From assembly GCA_951394045.1 (NCBI GenBank), contig OX595994.1, forward strand, positions 434,001-498,000: a stretch of 64,000 nt of DNA. The letters run 5' to 3'. This stretch comes from Nitzschia sp. DOCU1 (taxonomy: Eukaryota; Bacillariophyta; Bacillariophyceae; Bacillariales; Bacillariaceae). The position numbers and the translations under genes are program-made. How positions within the stretch are numbered: position 1 is the stretch's first letter; each line of letters begins with the position of its first letter. Shown one piece after another: positions 30,286 to 40,617 of this stretch. Under the pieces are notes generated by a model that saw only the letters and a list, made by a program, of their open reading frames with translations, did no database searches and was not told the origin of the DNA.

Positions 30286-31245
30286 GCTGAGAAGAGTCCT
30301 ATCTGGGCATTCTGGTACTTCGAATGAAACCACCATTCGGGTTGTGGCATTGGGCTCGAGGATGTACAGTATTCACAAGTGATTGGGAGAAGGGGCCTTT
30401 GGGGGACTGATGCCTCTTGGTTTTCCTCTGCCACATTCCTCGCTGCATTGACATGCTGCACACGTTACACAACTATAAACCATGTTATCTATGAATTTAA
30501 AAAATCCACCAAAGTACTACTACTGTACTGTACGATTGGTTCGTCTGTTGCATTTCAACCTCGGAGGCTGCTGTCAAGATAGCAGTAGCTGCACGTTGTG
30601 GACGTAACGGGCACAATGTTGTCCTACTAGTATAGTGCAGCACAAGCGCCGATCTCATAGTGGGCCGTCTTGTACTGCATGAAGTCTTGGCTACTCTAGC
30701 GGTAGTAGATTTCGACTTCGGTTGGTGGAAGGAAATATGAGGACGAATATAAACACAGCAGAAGAATGCGCATGACGACCGTCTGCAAAAGCTACAGTAG
30801 TCAGCTACTTTTGTCAGGACCGGTGTAGCCGTCAGCATTTCATAGTCATCATGCAGCCTGCTGATGCTAGGTCAAGCACGTTCCCATGAGGTCGGTTGAA
30901 TCGAATGAGTGAGTCAGTAGTCTTGCTCACGAGCGGGACTGACGTGGTGTTGATGACCGCACGAGTGTAATACGGTAGTAGGCATCATCATCGAAAGATC
31001 TTTTTGAGAAGTGGAAGCAGCTGACTCTGGAAGCCGACGGGCGGAGGCAAACCGGCCTCTCTGGACACGATAGGATCATTCTCAGATTGCAGTTGGGGCG
31101 TCAAGATTGCCAGCAACGTATCTGCAGTCAGAATAGCTACCGGGGCGTGACTCAAGAGGAACGCAATCGAAGGTAGTAATCAAGAAATTCCCCCCCCACA
31201 GTGCTCATAATTCTGATAGACCCACAAAACACACCTCAAGTTAAA
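30286..31245. other. Intergenic, 960 bp
   Basis: I see no gene, tRNA or repeat. It holds the 3' UTR of the RRM gene and the promoter of the next gene. Open frames here have no initiator or family features. Confidence 0.5.
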
Positions 31246-32388
31246 ATGAAGCTAACACATCTGACTACGACGTGCCTTGTAATTGCCGTGGAGCGGTCAA
31301 GTGCCTTCACCCCTTTCTCGACTTCCAGGCCATCGTTAGTTCACAGACCACTATCTACGGCAAGGTCACAGCTATATGGCCAGCACACCCCAGAAGAGCA
31401 AAGCTATGCCGACGATGAAATCGAACGTCTAAAGACGATGGCACAGAAACTACGAGCGGAAGCTGCGGCTTTGGAGGCAGAACGGGCGGAAGAACTTGCC
31501 TCGGCAGCTCAAAAGGCTTTTCAAAAATTCGATACCAACGATGACGGAGAGATTACATTTCAGGAACTGAAGATGGGGCTTGAGAAGATTCTCAAAGTCG
31601 ACCTTCCAGAGAAGCGGGTGAAGAAACTGTTGGAGGATTTTGATGTATCCGGTGATGGAAAATTGCAACCAGAAGAATTTGTCGGCGTCGAAAAGTTCCG
31701 AAACCGACTAGAGCAACTTATCCAAGAAGAGAAGCTCCAGGCTAAGGAAGCTGCCAAAGCTGCCCAGAAAGAAGCCGAGATGGCTAAGCTAGCCGAGGCA
31801 AGGCTGAATATCTTGAATGACAAAGAGCCAACGACAGGAGATAAAATCGTCTCGGTACTTCCTTATCTCTTGCCCCTTTTGGACAGTCTGCAGTTTGGCA
31901 GATTCGTGGTTGTTGAAAACCCTGATAATCCATTCTTGATCGTTTTGGCGGTGCTGTACACACTGTATAGGAGCATCCCATTCAGTGGATTCATCGCCTT
32001 CTTAGGTCTTAATGTCCTATCAGGGAATCCTGGTATCAACCGACTTATCCGGTTCAATATGCAACAAGCCATCTTCTTGGACATTGCCTTGTTCTTCCCT
32101 GGACTGATTGGGGCTGTGTTTGCGTTGGTCGCATCGGGGACAGGGGTGCAGATTCCGCCTGCCATCACTGAATTGGGCTCCGACCTGATCTTTGGAACCC
32201 TTCTTCTGGCAGTGGCTTATGCTTCCATTAGTTCATTGCTCGGAATCACACCCAACCTTATTCCTGGAATTTCACAGGCGGCCGAGGACAGGATGCCGAC
32301 ACTTGACATGTTCGATGAACAGGGGCGCTTTATCCCAAGACAACAAAGGGAAGAGGAAAAAAAAGACGATGAAAAGAAGAATGATTAA
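31246..32388 (+). CDS. Plastid EF-hand/Tic20-like fusion protein
   Basis: The ATG at 31246 gives 380 residues in one exon; the in-frame GTG upstream is not a likely start. The N-terminus is a signal peptide followed by SSAFTPF, the plastid-entry motif. After a charged coiled-coil (about 65-95) come two EF-hands with complete calcium loops, DTNDDGEITFQE and DVSGDGKLQPEE, then a second coiled coil. The C-terminal part matches the four-helix Tic20 family of inner-envelope protein-import subunits: LPYLLPLLDSLQFGRF, then RSIPFSGFIAF, then RLIRFNMQQAIFLDIALFFPG. The calcium-binding module on a Tic20-like membrane domain suggests calcium-responsive import or assembly, which is inference. It ends in an acidic/basic tail. 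Confidence 0.8.
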   Translation: MKLTHLTTTCLVIAVERSSAFTPFSTSRPSLVHRPLSTARSQLYGQHTPEEQSYADDEIERLKTMAQKLRAEAAALEAERAEELASAAQKAFQKFDTNDDGEITFQELKMGLEKILKVDLPEKRVKKLLEDFDVSGDGKLQPEEFVGVEKFRNRLEQLIQEEKLQAKEAAKAAQKEAEMAKLAEARLNILNDKEPTTGDKIVSVLPYLLPLLDSLQFGRFVVVENPDNPFLIVLAVLYTLYRSIPFSGFIAFLGLNVLSGNPGINRLIRFNMQQAIFLDIALFFPGLIGAVFALVASGTGVQIPPAITELGSDLIFGTLLLAVAYASISSLLGITPNLIPGISQAAEDRMPTLDMFDEQGRFIPRQQREEEKKDDEKKND

Positions 32389-32762
32389 AAAATGAATGCC
32401 TATCTCCCTCTTGATAAAAATGTAATATAGACTATTCATTGCTATATAACGCTGCTACTCTAGTGTTGGTTGTCGGACTCTGGAGGACGATAGCTTTTTG
32501 CCGAATACTGCGCTCAAGGTCAGAATCTCCAATTCGAAGGAGTCGAATGTCTTGAAGGGATGACGTGGTGCGATCCTCATCCTCTCATCATTGGCGCGAT
32601 CTCGCCACGATCCGCGTGTGCTCGCGAGAGAATTCTTCTTTCGGCAAAGCCCCATCGTCGTCGTCGTCGTCGCTCTCCTGCCGCGGCCTGATGAGGATGT
32701 TTCAGGAAAGACAATGATGCAGACTTCTGTGGGTTGGTGAAAGATATTGACAATTATCCGCA
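32389..32762. other. Intergenic, 374 bp
   Basis: Includes a (cgt)n-like short repeat near 32654-32672 and probable promoter of the Ycf36-like gene. A long minus-strand open frame overlapping it has no family features and is rejected. Confidence 0.5.
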
Positions 32763-34043
32763 ATGAAGTCGTTCGTGTCTCTCGGTGTCGCGATTTCCGT
32801 GGCGGCTGTCCCATTGGGCCAATGCTTCCAACAGCAGCCCGCCGTGGCTGCGTTGCCGAAACGCTTGCACCAAAGCACGGCACTATTTGCAAATGAACGA
32901 GAAGATTATATGCCAGAAACAAGTTTTGGAGCCGAGGTTGTTCCAGAAGGCCAAAGACCCGTGAACGAGTACTTGGAAATGAGGCGGAGTCCCCTATTCG
33001 AATGGGCGTCGAACGAAGTTGGAACGCAAGGGGTGAGTTTAGTGGGAATTTCAAGACGACAGAAATGTTTTCATTCATGAAGAAACTCAAGGAAAATTCT
33101 TGCGACAGCTTTTGACCCGGCTAGGAATTGTCTATGCGGTGGTTTTTGCTGTAGTGTAAGTTTTCTTCGTGGGATTAATCAAGACGGACTGCGTCGACAG
33201 ACAACAAGTCTCTCACAATCGAGCTTTTCTAGTGGGTTCCCAATTGCTGGGGCCACATTTACACAGGATGGATTCCTTCTTCAGAAGATTGCTGCGAGTA
33301 ATGTCGGGACGCTTGGGCTTGTGTTGGTGCTTCTTATTAGACTGTATTCTGGGTGGGGCTACGCTGGATCACGGTTGCAAAGCAAAGTCATTGAGTATGA
33401 AGGTAAGCATTTTTATCTTCGTCCCAGAATGAGATCTGTGATCAGACTCTTTTCACACTCACAACGTTTTTATTCGGCTATCCTGTGAAGAAACTGGTTG
33501 GTACGTTAGTCCAGGTTGCGGTATTCGTGGAGTCTGCAAAGCATCAACTCATTCGTTAGTGTAGGTACGATGGGTCTTTCGAACAAAAGACGGAGGCGGA
33601 GTATAAAAGAGATATCTTCTTGTACAAGCAGGAAGTCAAGCCGGCCATCGACCGACTCAAAACCATCTCGCTGGCGTGTGCCGTTCTGTGGGTAGCTTCT
33701 TGTGTTGGGATGAAGGCATCGTATGAAATGAAACCAATCTTCAACGAGTAAGTGGGCTTCTGATTGAGCATCAGCGTCGAAAGAAAGTTAGTCTCAAACA
33801 CGACTTCTGTTACAGGTACGATCCGAGGGTTTTGGAACGAGTGCGAATGGATGAAGATTTTGCTGCAGCTGCTGCACGGGCAAGTGGAGGAAGGCCGACA
33901 TACTGCGACAATCGATATTATAGAGCCGTCGCCAACGGTGGACAAGGTGAGTTGGCATTAAGCGTTTTGGTTGATATTTTCCATGGCTACATGATCTCAA
34001 GGGTTTGATGCTGTTCCCCAACTCGTCCGCAGGATGCAATTGA
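32763..34043 (+). CDS. Ycf36/CGLD27 family plastid protein, seven exons with a 10-nt exon
   Basis: Exons 32763-33032, 33109-33155, 33233-33402, 33491-33500, 33565-33747, 33816-33946 and 34033-34043 join in frame to 273 residues; all introns are GT-AG, 64-88 nt. The signal peptide is MKSFVSLGVAISVAAVPLGQCF. The mature part follows the DUF1230/Ycf36 pattern: EGQRPVNEYLEM, SPLFEWA, FPIAGATF, LIRLYSGWGYAGSRL, IEYEETGWYDG, YKRDIFLYKQEVKPAIDRL. Two transmembrane helices are visible. The 10-nt fourth exon supplies EETGW, which is conserved in the family, so it is needed. The last splice (ending GGQGCN) is less certain; without it the frame runs about 18 residues further to a stop near 34005. Arabidopsis CGLD27 is linked to photosynthetic acclimation and iron. 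Confidence 0.85.
33491..33500 (+). other. 10-nt microexon of the Ycf36-like gene
   Basis: AAACTGGTTG lies between introns 33403-33490 and 33501-33564. Without it the conserved EYEETGWYDG motif would be broken and the frame lost. Confidence 0.75.
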
Positions 34044-34201
34044 GGCAAGGCAACAGAGCGCTAGTAGTCGCAAGACGACGAATGTTAGACTCAAGTCGCT
34101 AGAACCACATCAACAGGTAGAACGCTACAACAGGCATACTTCGAAGCGTGCAATACAAAGCTAATTGTAAATAATTTCCGAGAAAGATGGTAGGAAGAAG
34201 T

Positions 34202-35002
34202 TTACTCCGTCTCGATTGTCAGAACTTCATCAGAACCTTCTGTCGACTGTTCTTCTACCTCAGCCTCAACTGGATCTGGTTTCACGCCCTCTTCTACATG
34301 TTCGGGTTTTTCGGGCGGAAACATACCGTCAAATATGGCACTGGTGTCCCCCATGAGCAACACGTAGTCAATATATTCCATGGAATCACCTGGTCCAGTG
34401 ACATATACTTCGCAGGCGATCGAACCTTCCTCACCCTGGCGTCCGCTATTAGACTTATACCCAGCATCTTGATAGGCCTTAAAAGCACGGCCCCAGTGGA
34501 GTAGGGGTGCTATCGCTGGCGTTAGCATGGTCCGCCAAGGAATTCGCCCTGTAATAATCGTAGAGCCTCCGCCAAAGGTCACAAGTCGAATTGGCTCCTC
34601 CAATTTGCTGGCGTCGGAAACTCTAGAATGAATCGTGGCAAGGACTTCTGCATCGTCTGCCTCAATAGCCCAGCCAAGACCCCAGCGAGGGTTCTCGACC
34701 TTACTTGGATTGTCAAAGTAAAGACCTACCGATAACGCACCAGCTCCCTCCGGGGCTCCGTAAGCCGCGGCAGCTGGGGCCAGGCGTTCTGGAGCTACAG
34801 CTTCAATTGCATCACGTGTTCCTGTTAAAAGACGTTCGACAGATCCAGCGATGTCCTTCGTAGTTGTACTGGCAAGCAGGACATGCAAACGTGGCTCAAG
34901 GGTTGCTTCTAAAAAGGCTGGCCTGTCAAATAGGCCAACCTGGTACAATGCAGCTGCAACGACGATGAGAATAGTAGTTGTAAAGATAGAGGTGGACGGC
35001 AT
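34202..35002 (-). CDS. TEX264-like protein with GyrI-like domain
   Basis: The ATG at 35002 starts a 266-residue, single-exon frame. An N-terminal transmembrane helix (IFTTTILIVVAAALYQVGLF) is followed by a GyrI-like fold region with VGLYFDNPSKV, matching the YYDNP segment of animal TEX264, and later TPAIAPLLHWGRAFKAYQDAGY and CEVYVTG, in the same order as in TEX264. The C-terminus is long, acidic and probably disordered. Animal TEX264 is an ER-anchored autophagy receptor; whether this protein binds ATG8 is unknown, and I see no clear LIR in the acidic tail. It lies tail-to-tail with the Ycf36-like gene, 158 bp apart. Confidence 0.6.
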   Translation of the reverse strand: MPSTSIFTTTILIVVAAALYQVGLFDRPAFLEATLEPRLHVLLASTTTKDIAGSVERLLTGTRDAIEAVAPERLAPAAAAYGAPEGAGALSVGLYFDNPSKVENPRWGLGWAIEADDAEVLATIHSRVSDASKLEEPIRLVTFGGGSTIITGRIPWRTMLTPAIAPLLHWGRAFKAYQDAGYKSNSGRQGEEGSIACEVYVTGPGDSMEYIDYVLLMGDTSAIFDGMFPPEKPEHVEEGVKPDPVEAEVEEQSTEGSDEVLTIETE

Positions 35003-35810
35003 GATGTGGCCAAGATGTAAAATAAAGAAAAGACCGAAGCAAGGAATGACAGGAGCTATGATGAGAATCTAAGAGTTGCGAAAATGGGATGTGACATCTT
35101 AGTTTGCGAACCCTCGCTTCTCGAAATTTTTTACCACGTGCCGCAATTGGAAGAGAAGCGCCTTTTAGGCAGGGTGAAACTTGCCGCCGACACCGGGCCA
35201 ACTCTACAAATTCCTGGCAGATAACTCTCTCTAGAGTAGAGACCGACCCTACATTATTTAAGCTAGTAGTAGATTTCATATGAATGGGTAGTGTCGCTGT
35301 AACTGCAGCTTTCTGCATTGGCAACTGCATAGAACGCGATCGCCCTCCTTGGTCTTTGTCTAGAGTACTACTAGCAAGTACGGACATTATGTTGCTACTA
35401 TGGAGACGGGACGATGTTGCTTCTTTCCTAGATTATCCATTTATACTTCCTAGCTACGCCGGAATAGTCCGTGATATTTTCCATAGAGCACGGTTTAATG
35501 GACAAGCTCTCGCTCGGGTGACCAATGTGACAAAGTCTCGAAAGAGCCAGTCATTCGTGCAACAGCCGTTGATCTGACACGAGGCAGAATAACACACATG
35601 GGCACATATTCGTAGAAGTGTATGCAAGCAAGAAATACAGTTTGACTAAATTGCACAGAGCTAGACTTGTCTATAAACATAGGAATGTGGAGGAACGCTT
35701 TCGAGGTAGGATCAACTCCAATTTTTTCTGATTTTTTGGGAGGGAATGGGGATATTTTTGTTAGGTTTCGGGGGAGTTAGAAAGAATAAAATCAATAGGG
35801 TGCGGTGCTC
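35003..35810. other. Intergenic, 808 bp
   Basis: Promoter of the TEX264-like gene on one side and 3' UTR of the kinase on the other. No further gene seen. Confidence 0.5.
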
Positions 35811-37515
35811 TCATTTGGGAGCGTTGCCATTGCCGTTGGCGGCCATAGCCTGCATTTGGAGCTTTGCCTTGTGCTGAGCCATCTTTTGTTCGTACTTCAA
35901 GCGACAATCCATCTCATGGACGCTGTTCACGGAGAAATTCATAATCAAGTCTTTGGCTGGCTTGAAAATAGGATTTTCGAAAAAGTACTCGGCGTCAAGT
36001 GCTTCCAGGGCAGACCAACGACGATCGGGATTCATTTCCATAAGCTTGGAGATAAGCTTGACAGCCTCGTCCGTCATCCACTTGGGCTGTGGAAGATTGG
36101 TACGAAGGGCCTCAGCAAGACGATTGGGCAGTACTGGGTCGTTTGGTCCAGGTTTGTACTTCTTCCAAAGATTGCATTGTTTGTCAAGGTCGGGCCAGTT
36201 CTCTTTAGTTGGATGACCACAAGTACGAAAGATGAGGTCGAGTTGAGTAGCCTCGGTCGAACCCTTCAGGAAACCAGATCGGCGGAACATTTCGGCGACG
36301 ATACAGCCGACGCTCCACATGTCGATTTTGGTCGTGTACTCAACACATCCCAACAAGAGCTCTGGAGGCCGGTACCACAAAGTGATCACCTTGTTGGTCA
36401 GTCGCTTCATTTCGCTGTTCCAGCTTCGAGCAAGACCCCAATCTGCAATCTTGAGCTCTCCCTTGCGATTGATAAGGAGATTAGATGCTTTGAGGTCACG
36501 GTGGAGAACCTTGTTGGTGTGCATGTAGTGACATCCACTGAGAAGTTGCTGCGACCAGGACTTGACATGATCTTGGGTTAAACGGATCTCTTGCGTCTCG
36601 AGGACGCCGGTCAGATCGTACTCCATGTACTCAAAGACCATAAAGACATCCTTGGGTAATTCACCTTGCTCTGTGATGTGAAGGCGATGCCGAGCACAAA
36701 CACAAGTTTGCAAGAAGAAAAAAGGTATAAGTAATCCTTTCACAATGTTTTTACGATACGAGAATTCAAACGCAAGAAGCCAACAAGGACGAAAAACAAA
36801 GATGTCACACAGGTCGTATACAGATTGCACCACTGCAAGGGAGCAATTTGTGATAGTAACCGTGCTGTACCCTCTTGGCGGTTAGAACTACGTCATCGCT
36901 CGTGGGGAGCTGGAGGGATGCGTGAAACTGAGATTCCGCCAGACCCTTTCAGGACGAACGACACTGCCTACGCATGGACGAGACACAATACGCACCCTTC
37001 GAGGTCACAATCTCTTTGAGATTGACAATATTCGGATGGTGCAAAGCTTTCAGAATCTTGACCTCTCGGAGAGCAGTAATGGGAAATCCGTTTTCCTCTT
37101 GCTTCGTATTGATGCGCTTGAGGGCCACAATTTCATTGGACTTCTTGTCGCGTGCAACGAAAACACTTCCGTATGTTCCCTGTCCAACCTTCTTTATCTT
37201 TTCGAAGACTTCTACATCTCGCATTTCAGTTGGAGCCCGGATCGATACTTTGGATTCTCGCCGCGGTTTCTTAGCATCAGGGGGTGGCAAAGGAGCATCC
37301 TTGCGCTTTGGTGGAGCTGGCGGTGCTCCTCTCGGGGGTGGTGGCGGCGGTGGGGCACTGGCCTTGGGCGGGGGTGGAGGAGGCGGGGCAGCAGTATTAT
37401 TTCTAGCAGGGGGAGGTGGGGGTGGGGGTCTCGCCTTCGGCGGCGGCGGTTTGCTACCCGAGGGAGGCCCTGGGGGTGGAGGAGGGGGCCGGGTCATAGT
37501 TTGCGCAATCGCCAT
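35811..37515 (-). CDS. Cyclin-dependent kinase, CDK9/CDK12 type (PITALRE)
   Basis: Exons 37515-36996 and 36670-35811 (intron 36671-36995, 325 nt, the longest here) give 459 residues. The first 100 residues are proline-rich with several runs of seven or eight Pro. The kinase domain follows: GQGTYGSVF glycine loop, ALKRI lysine, PITALRE cyclin-binding helix at about 143-149, HRDLKASN (catalytic Asp about 232), DWGLAR in place of the common DFG, and WYRPPELLLG. PITALRE and the Pro-rich N-terminus place it with transcriptional CDKs that phosphorylate the RNA polymerase II C-terminal domain with a cyclin T/K partner. ATG 37515 was chosen because the frame upstream opens only with GTG after a possible splice acceptor; an extra 5' exon is possible. 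Confidence 0.85.
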
Positions 37516-38984
37516 CGTCGTCTGGTGGTCGCCAACAGGCGCCGCGGGTTGAGGAATGGAAGAAACCACCCTGAGATATAAATAAAGCTACGAAGTGAGT
37601 TGAGGGTAAGCCCACAAACTCAGGTATGAAAAGAAGCAAATTGTTGCCACGCGCTTTGTCTCCGATAGTATCGTAGACTCCAGAAGGAGTTAACGAACCA
37701 ACGAGCCTCCCCTTTAAACTCTTTCTTTGCGCTCTGGTCTGTTGTGGTGAGAGAGGCGAGGTAATAACAACAACAACGTGAGTTAGAATGCACGGTTGGA
37801 AAGCGAGGGTCTGGAGCTGGGGCGCTGCGCTGAGTGAATTAAAAAGGGGGACGACGTGGTGACCTCTTTAATTTGTGCGCAACGGCTACGTGCAGTGCCG
37901 TAGGACGAAACCTCCTATCGCCTTACGGCACCAAACGCGTGGACCATGATGCTCTCGAAACAAAACCATTTCAAATCCATTAACAACAGCTCCACATACA
38001 TTTTGACGTCTATTGTGTAAAGAAAGAAGGTACAGGGTCGCCTTGCCCTGGACTGGTTTGATGTCGATGGAATGAAAAGTTGAAAAGAGGGGGTTGCACG
38101 TAGAGAGATGGCCAATCTCTCCTTGTGTTTTATGTCCCGCCAAAAGCTTCGCTACCCGCTGTTGCCGCGGCGAATTCCTGAAGGGCCTTTTGTTCCTCGC
38201 CAATGATTTCGTTGTCGATCGGCGGGGCCCGACACCACACGTTGTTTGAGCCACGTCTGATTGAATCCCGTCGTCAGTCTGTCGGCCGCGGGAATGCATT
38301 CGCGATTGATTCGTGATCCGAATCAAAGGACCATGGTATAGGTGCTCTACAGTAGCTAGTAGAGGTCGTCCCGTTTGCTTTTCGTCGGCGTCGACACGAG
38401 GGTATATACTCCTAAATCCTTTCTCGTTACTGCTTGAAAACGTCTTGTACACCCGCCACAAGCTGACGGAACAAACTTAAAGTTGGCGACGCGAAGCAAC
38501 CAATTAAATCTTACAACAGACTTCCCGCGGACCTTTTTTCCACCTCCTTGGCTGGGATCGACGGTAGAGGAGATGTGTAAAGTGGCGGCGTACTGTACAA
38601 CGCTTTTGGTGGCTTCTCTTGTAGTACCGCAGTGCTCCCTCTGTGGCGGAGTCACTCCTCCAATCGGCCCAGATAAAGACAAAGACAAACATTGCGTGGG
38701 AAGACAAAAGCAGCTATGCCCTCAAGAGACAAGTCTATTTTTATGATTGTAGACGCTAGTATTGGCACTGCATCCCATGACATAAGGCCAAACAGCTACA
38801 ATCGTTCCTCCGAGGAACGAGTTACAACAAGCAGGGTGAATATGTAGTTTTGAATAGTCTTGGAGTGTTCATCGGTACCTCCAAGGCACATGAACGCCTT
38901 TGTTCAGTGGTAACAGTAATCAGCTTTTCGTCAGACGAGTAGCGTTTCCCCGTGTTTGACGTTAGTGTTCGCTCTGCCTTCTCT
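37516..38984. other. Intergenic, 1469 bp
   Basis: Holds the kinase promoter and the FKBP 3' UTR. A 191-codon open frame on the minus strand (37886-38461) has no family resemblance, no clear ATG context and skewed composition, so it is not called. Confidence 0.5.
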
Positions 38985-40052
38985 TTAAAGGATCAAACCG
39001 CTGCCTCCGCCACCGTTTCGCTTCAACGATTTACCGTCCGGTCCTACAAGCCCACTACCTCCAACTTCCCCGGTAAGCACTTTGAGCAATTGAATTTTGA
39101 AAAAGAGTGTCGATCCTCCAGGGATACGCCCGTCAGGTGTTCCTTGTGGACCATACGCTTGCTCCGGAGGAATTCCCAGCATCGCCGTCTCCCCTTCATA
39201 CATAGCTAGGACACCATCTCTCCATCCCGGAATAACTTGCGCTAGAGGGAAGTTGACCGGCTCCCCTCCGAGGGTTGAATCAAATACTGTTCCATCAGCT
39301 AGAGTTCCATGGTAGTGGATCGAAACGACGCTGGCCTTGGTAGCCCGAACACCTTTACCCGGACCTGCTGGTCCATGCTCCAAGACATGGACCATTACTC
39401 CGCTGTCCAGCTTTTTGACTCCCTCCGTTTCTTCCATATTCTTTAGCATTTCACGGCCCCGTTTTTCCAACTTTTCGCGTAAAGCATTACTGTCATTCAA
39501 GAGAAATCAAAAGGTGAGAAACATGCATTGGCAATCCAAGCGGTGGCCCGTTGCTAGGCATAGCTTTACTTACGCTCTAGAGACAATCAATTCATCTAGT
39601 TCTCGCCCTCGACTCGACAAGATCTTTCGCTGACCATCCTCATCGAGTCGCCCGACGATAGTGTCTAGCAGACCTTTCGCCACCTGCGCCAGCTCGTCGC
39701 CATCGGCCACCAATGGTCGGATATCCCCAAGTTGACGAGCCAAGTTGATGCCCAGAGCATACATGAGCTCATCGTGCGTGCCAGCTTCTACCCGAGCCGC
39801 ACTCGATTCATCGTCGGATTCCACCATCATAGATACCACGCTTACGGGACTGCGTGCCGCAGGAGCGTTCGGGGCTGGCGTCATCGCTTTCCTGATGATG
39901 GAAGATGGACCGCTACTACTGGTAGTAAGAGAGGTAACCGAGGGGGCGGTCTTCAAAGACGAAAGAGGAGCAGCGGTGAATGCAAGGGCAAAAGGTAACA
40001 ACAAGAATGAAACATTCAACGCTGTCAAGACGTGGGATTTTAAGTAGAGCAT
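38985..40052 (-). CDS. FKBP-type peptidyl-prolyl isomerase, plastid or secretory
   Basis: Exons 40052-39574 and 39489-38985 around an 84-nt intron give 327 residues. The N-terminus is a signal peptide with LAFTAAPL, consistent with plastid entry. An FKBP_N-like helical region follows (YALGINLARQLGDI to REKLEKRGREML, as in Mip/FkpA proteins), then the FKBP domain with VSIHYHGTLADGTVFDST, VIPGWRDGVLAM, GIPPEQAYG and IPGGSTLFFKIQLLKV, all typical of active isomerases. The tail is Gly-rich. It probably speeds proline isomerisation during protein folding. The splice joins SRA-NALREK within the helical domain and keeps frame. Confidence 0.85.
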
Positions 40053-40617
40053 GATTCCAATGGCGTTTCTCCACCAAACTAAAGAGGGAAGGTTGGACTG
40101 CTTGCTGGTGGTCTGTGAAGGCTCTTCTTCTCGCTATCGTTTGTGTGGTGGTGGTTGGCAGGAGCTGTCGCACTGTGTTTCAGAAAGATCGTTCTCGAAC
40201 TCTGCCGAAGGCAAATCTTTCTTGCGCGATGACTTGTGCATTCCCGGGATTCGCATTCGCAACCAACGTCGGGTTTCGAAGACCTCCACGTGTCGTTTTA
40301 CGTTGATTTTGGAATGACTGTGACAGACACGTTCTTATTGCCCGAAGATCTCATTAAATCATACGTCATTGCTTTACTTATCGGACATTGAAGTCGTTAA
40401 ATACGACATTATTGCAAGTTCATGTCGGCTTTTTGTAACGCCCGCTCGTCGGCCATTCGACGTATGAAATCTTCCGACGATGGACGGTCAGACGCATTAA
40501 AGGATGAAATGATGGGTGCGCATCCATTCATTGACATCGCCATTCGTAGAGAATTCTTTTCTTTACCGTTGAGCAGGAGTGATAGACATTGACAGCGTTT
40601 CGTCTTGTGTGAATATC
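40053..40617. other. Intergenic, 565 bp, divergent promoters
   Basis: Upstream of both the FKBP and EngB genes, which diverge. No gene seen; a signal-peptide-like frame at 40115 starts with GTG only and is rejected. Confidence 0.5.

Noticed and set aside
32455..33090. 211-codon minus-strand frame
   Set aside because: It overlaps the first exon of the Ycf36-like gene, starts in the intergenic region, and has low-complexity Arg/Thr composition without motifs.
37886..38461. 191-codon minus-strand frame between the kinase and FKBP genes
   Set aside because: No recognisable domain, membrane segment or conserved pattern; likely a chance open frame.
40115..40306. 63-codon frame resembling a signal peptide
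   Set aside because: It starts with GTG, is short, and lies in a divergent promoter.
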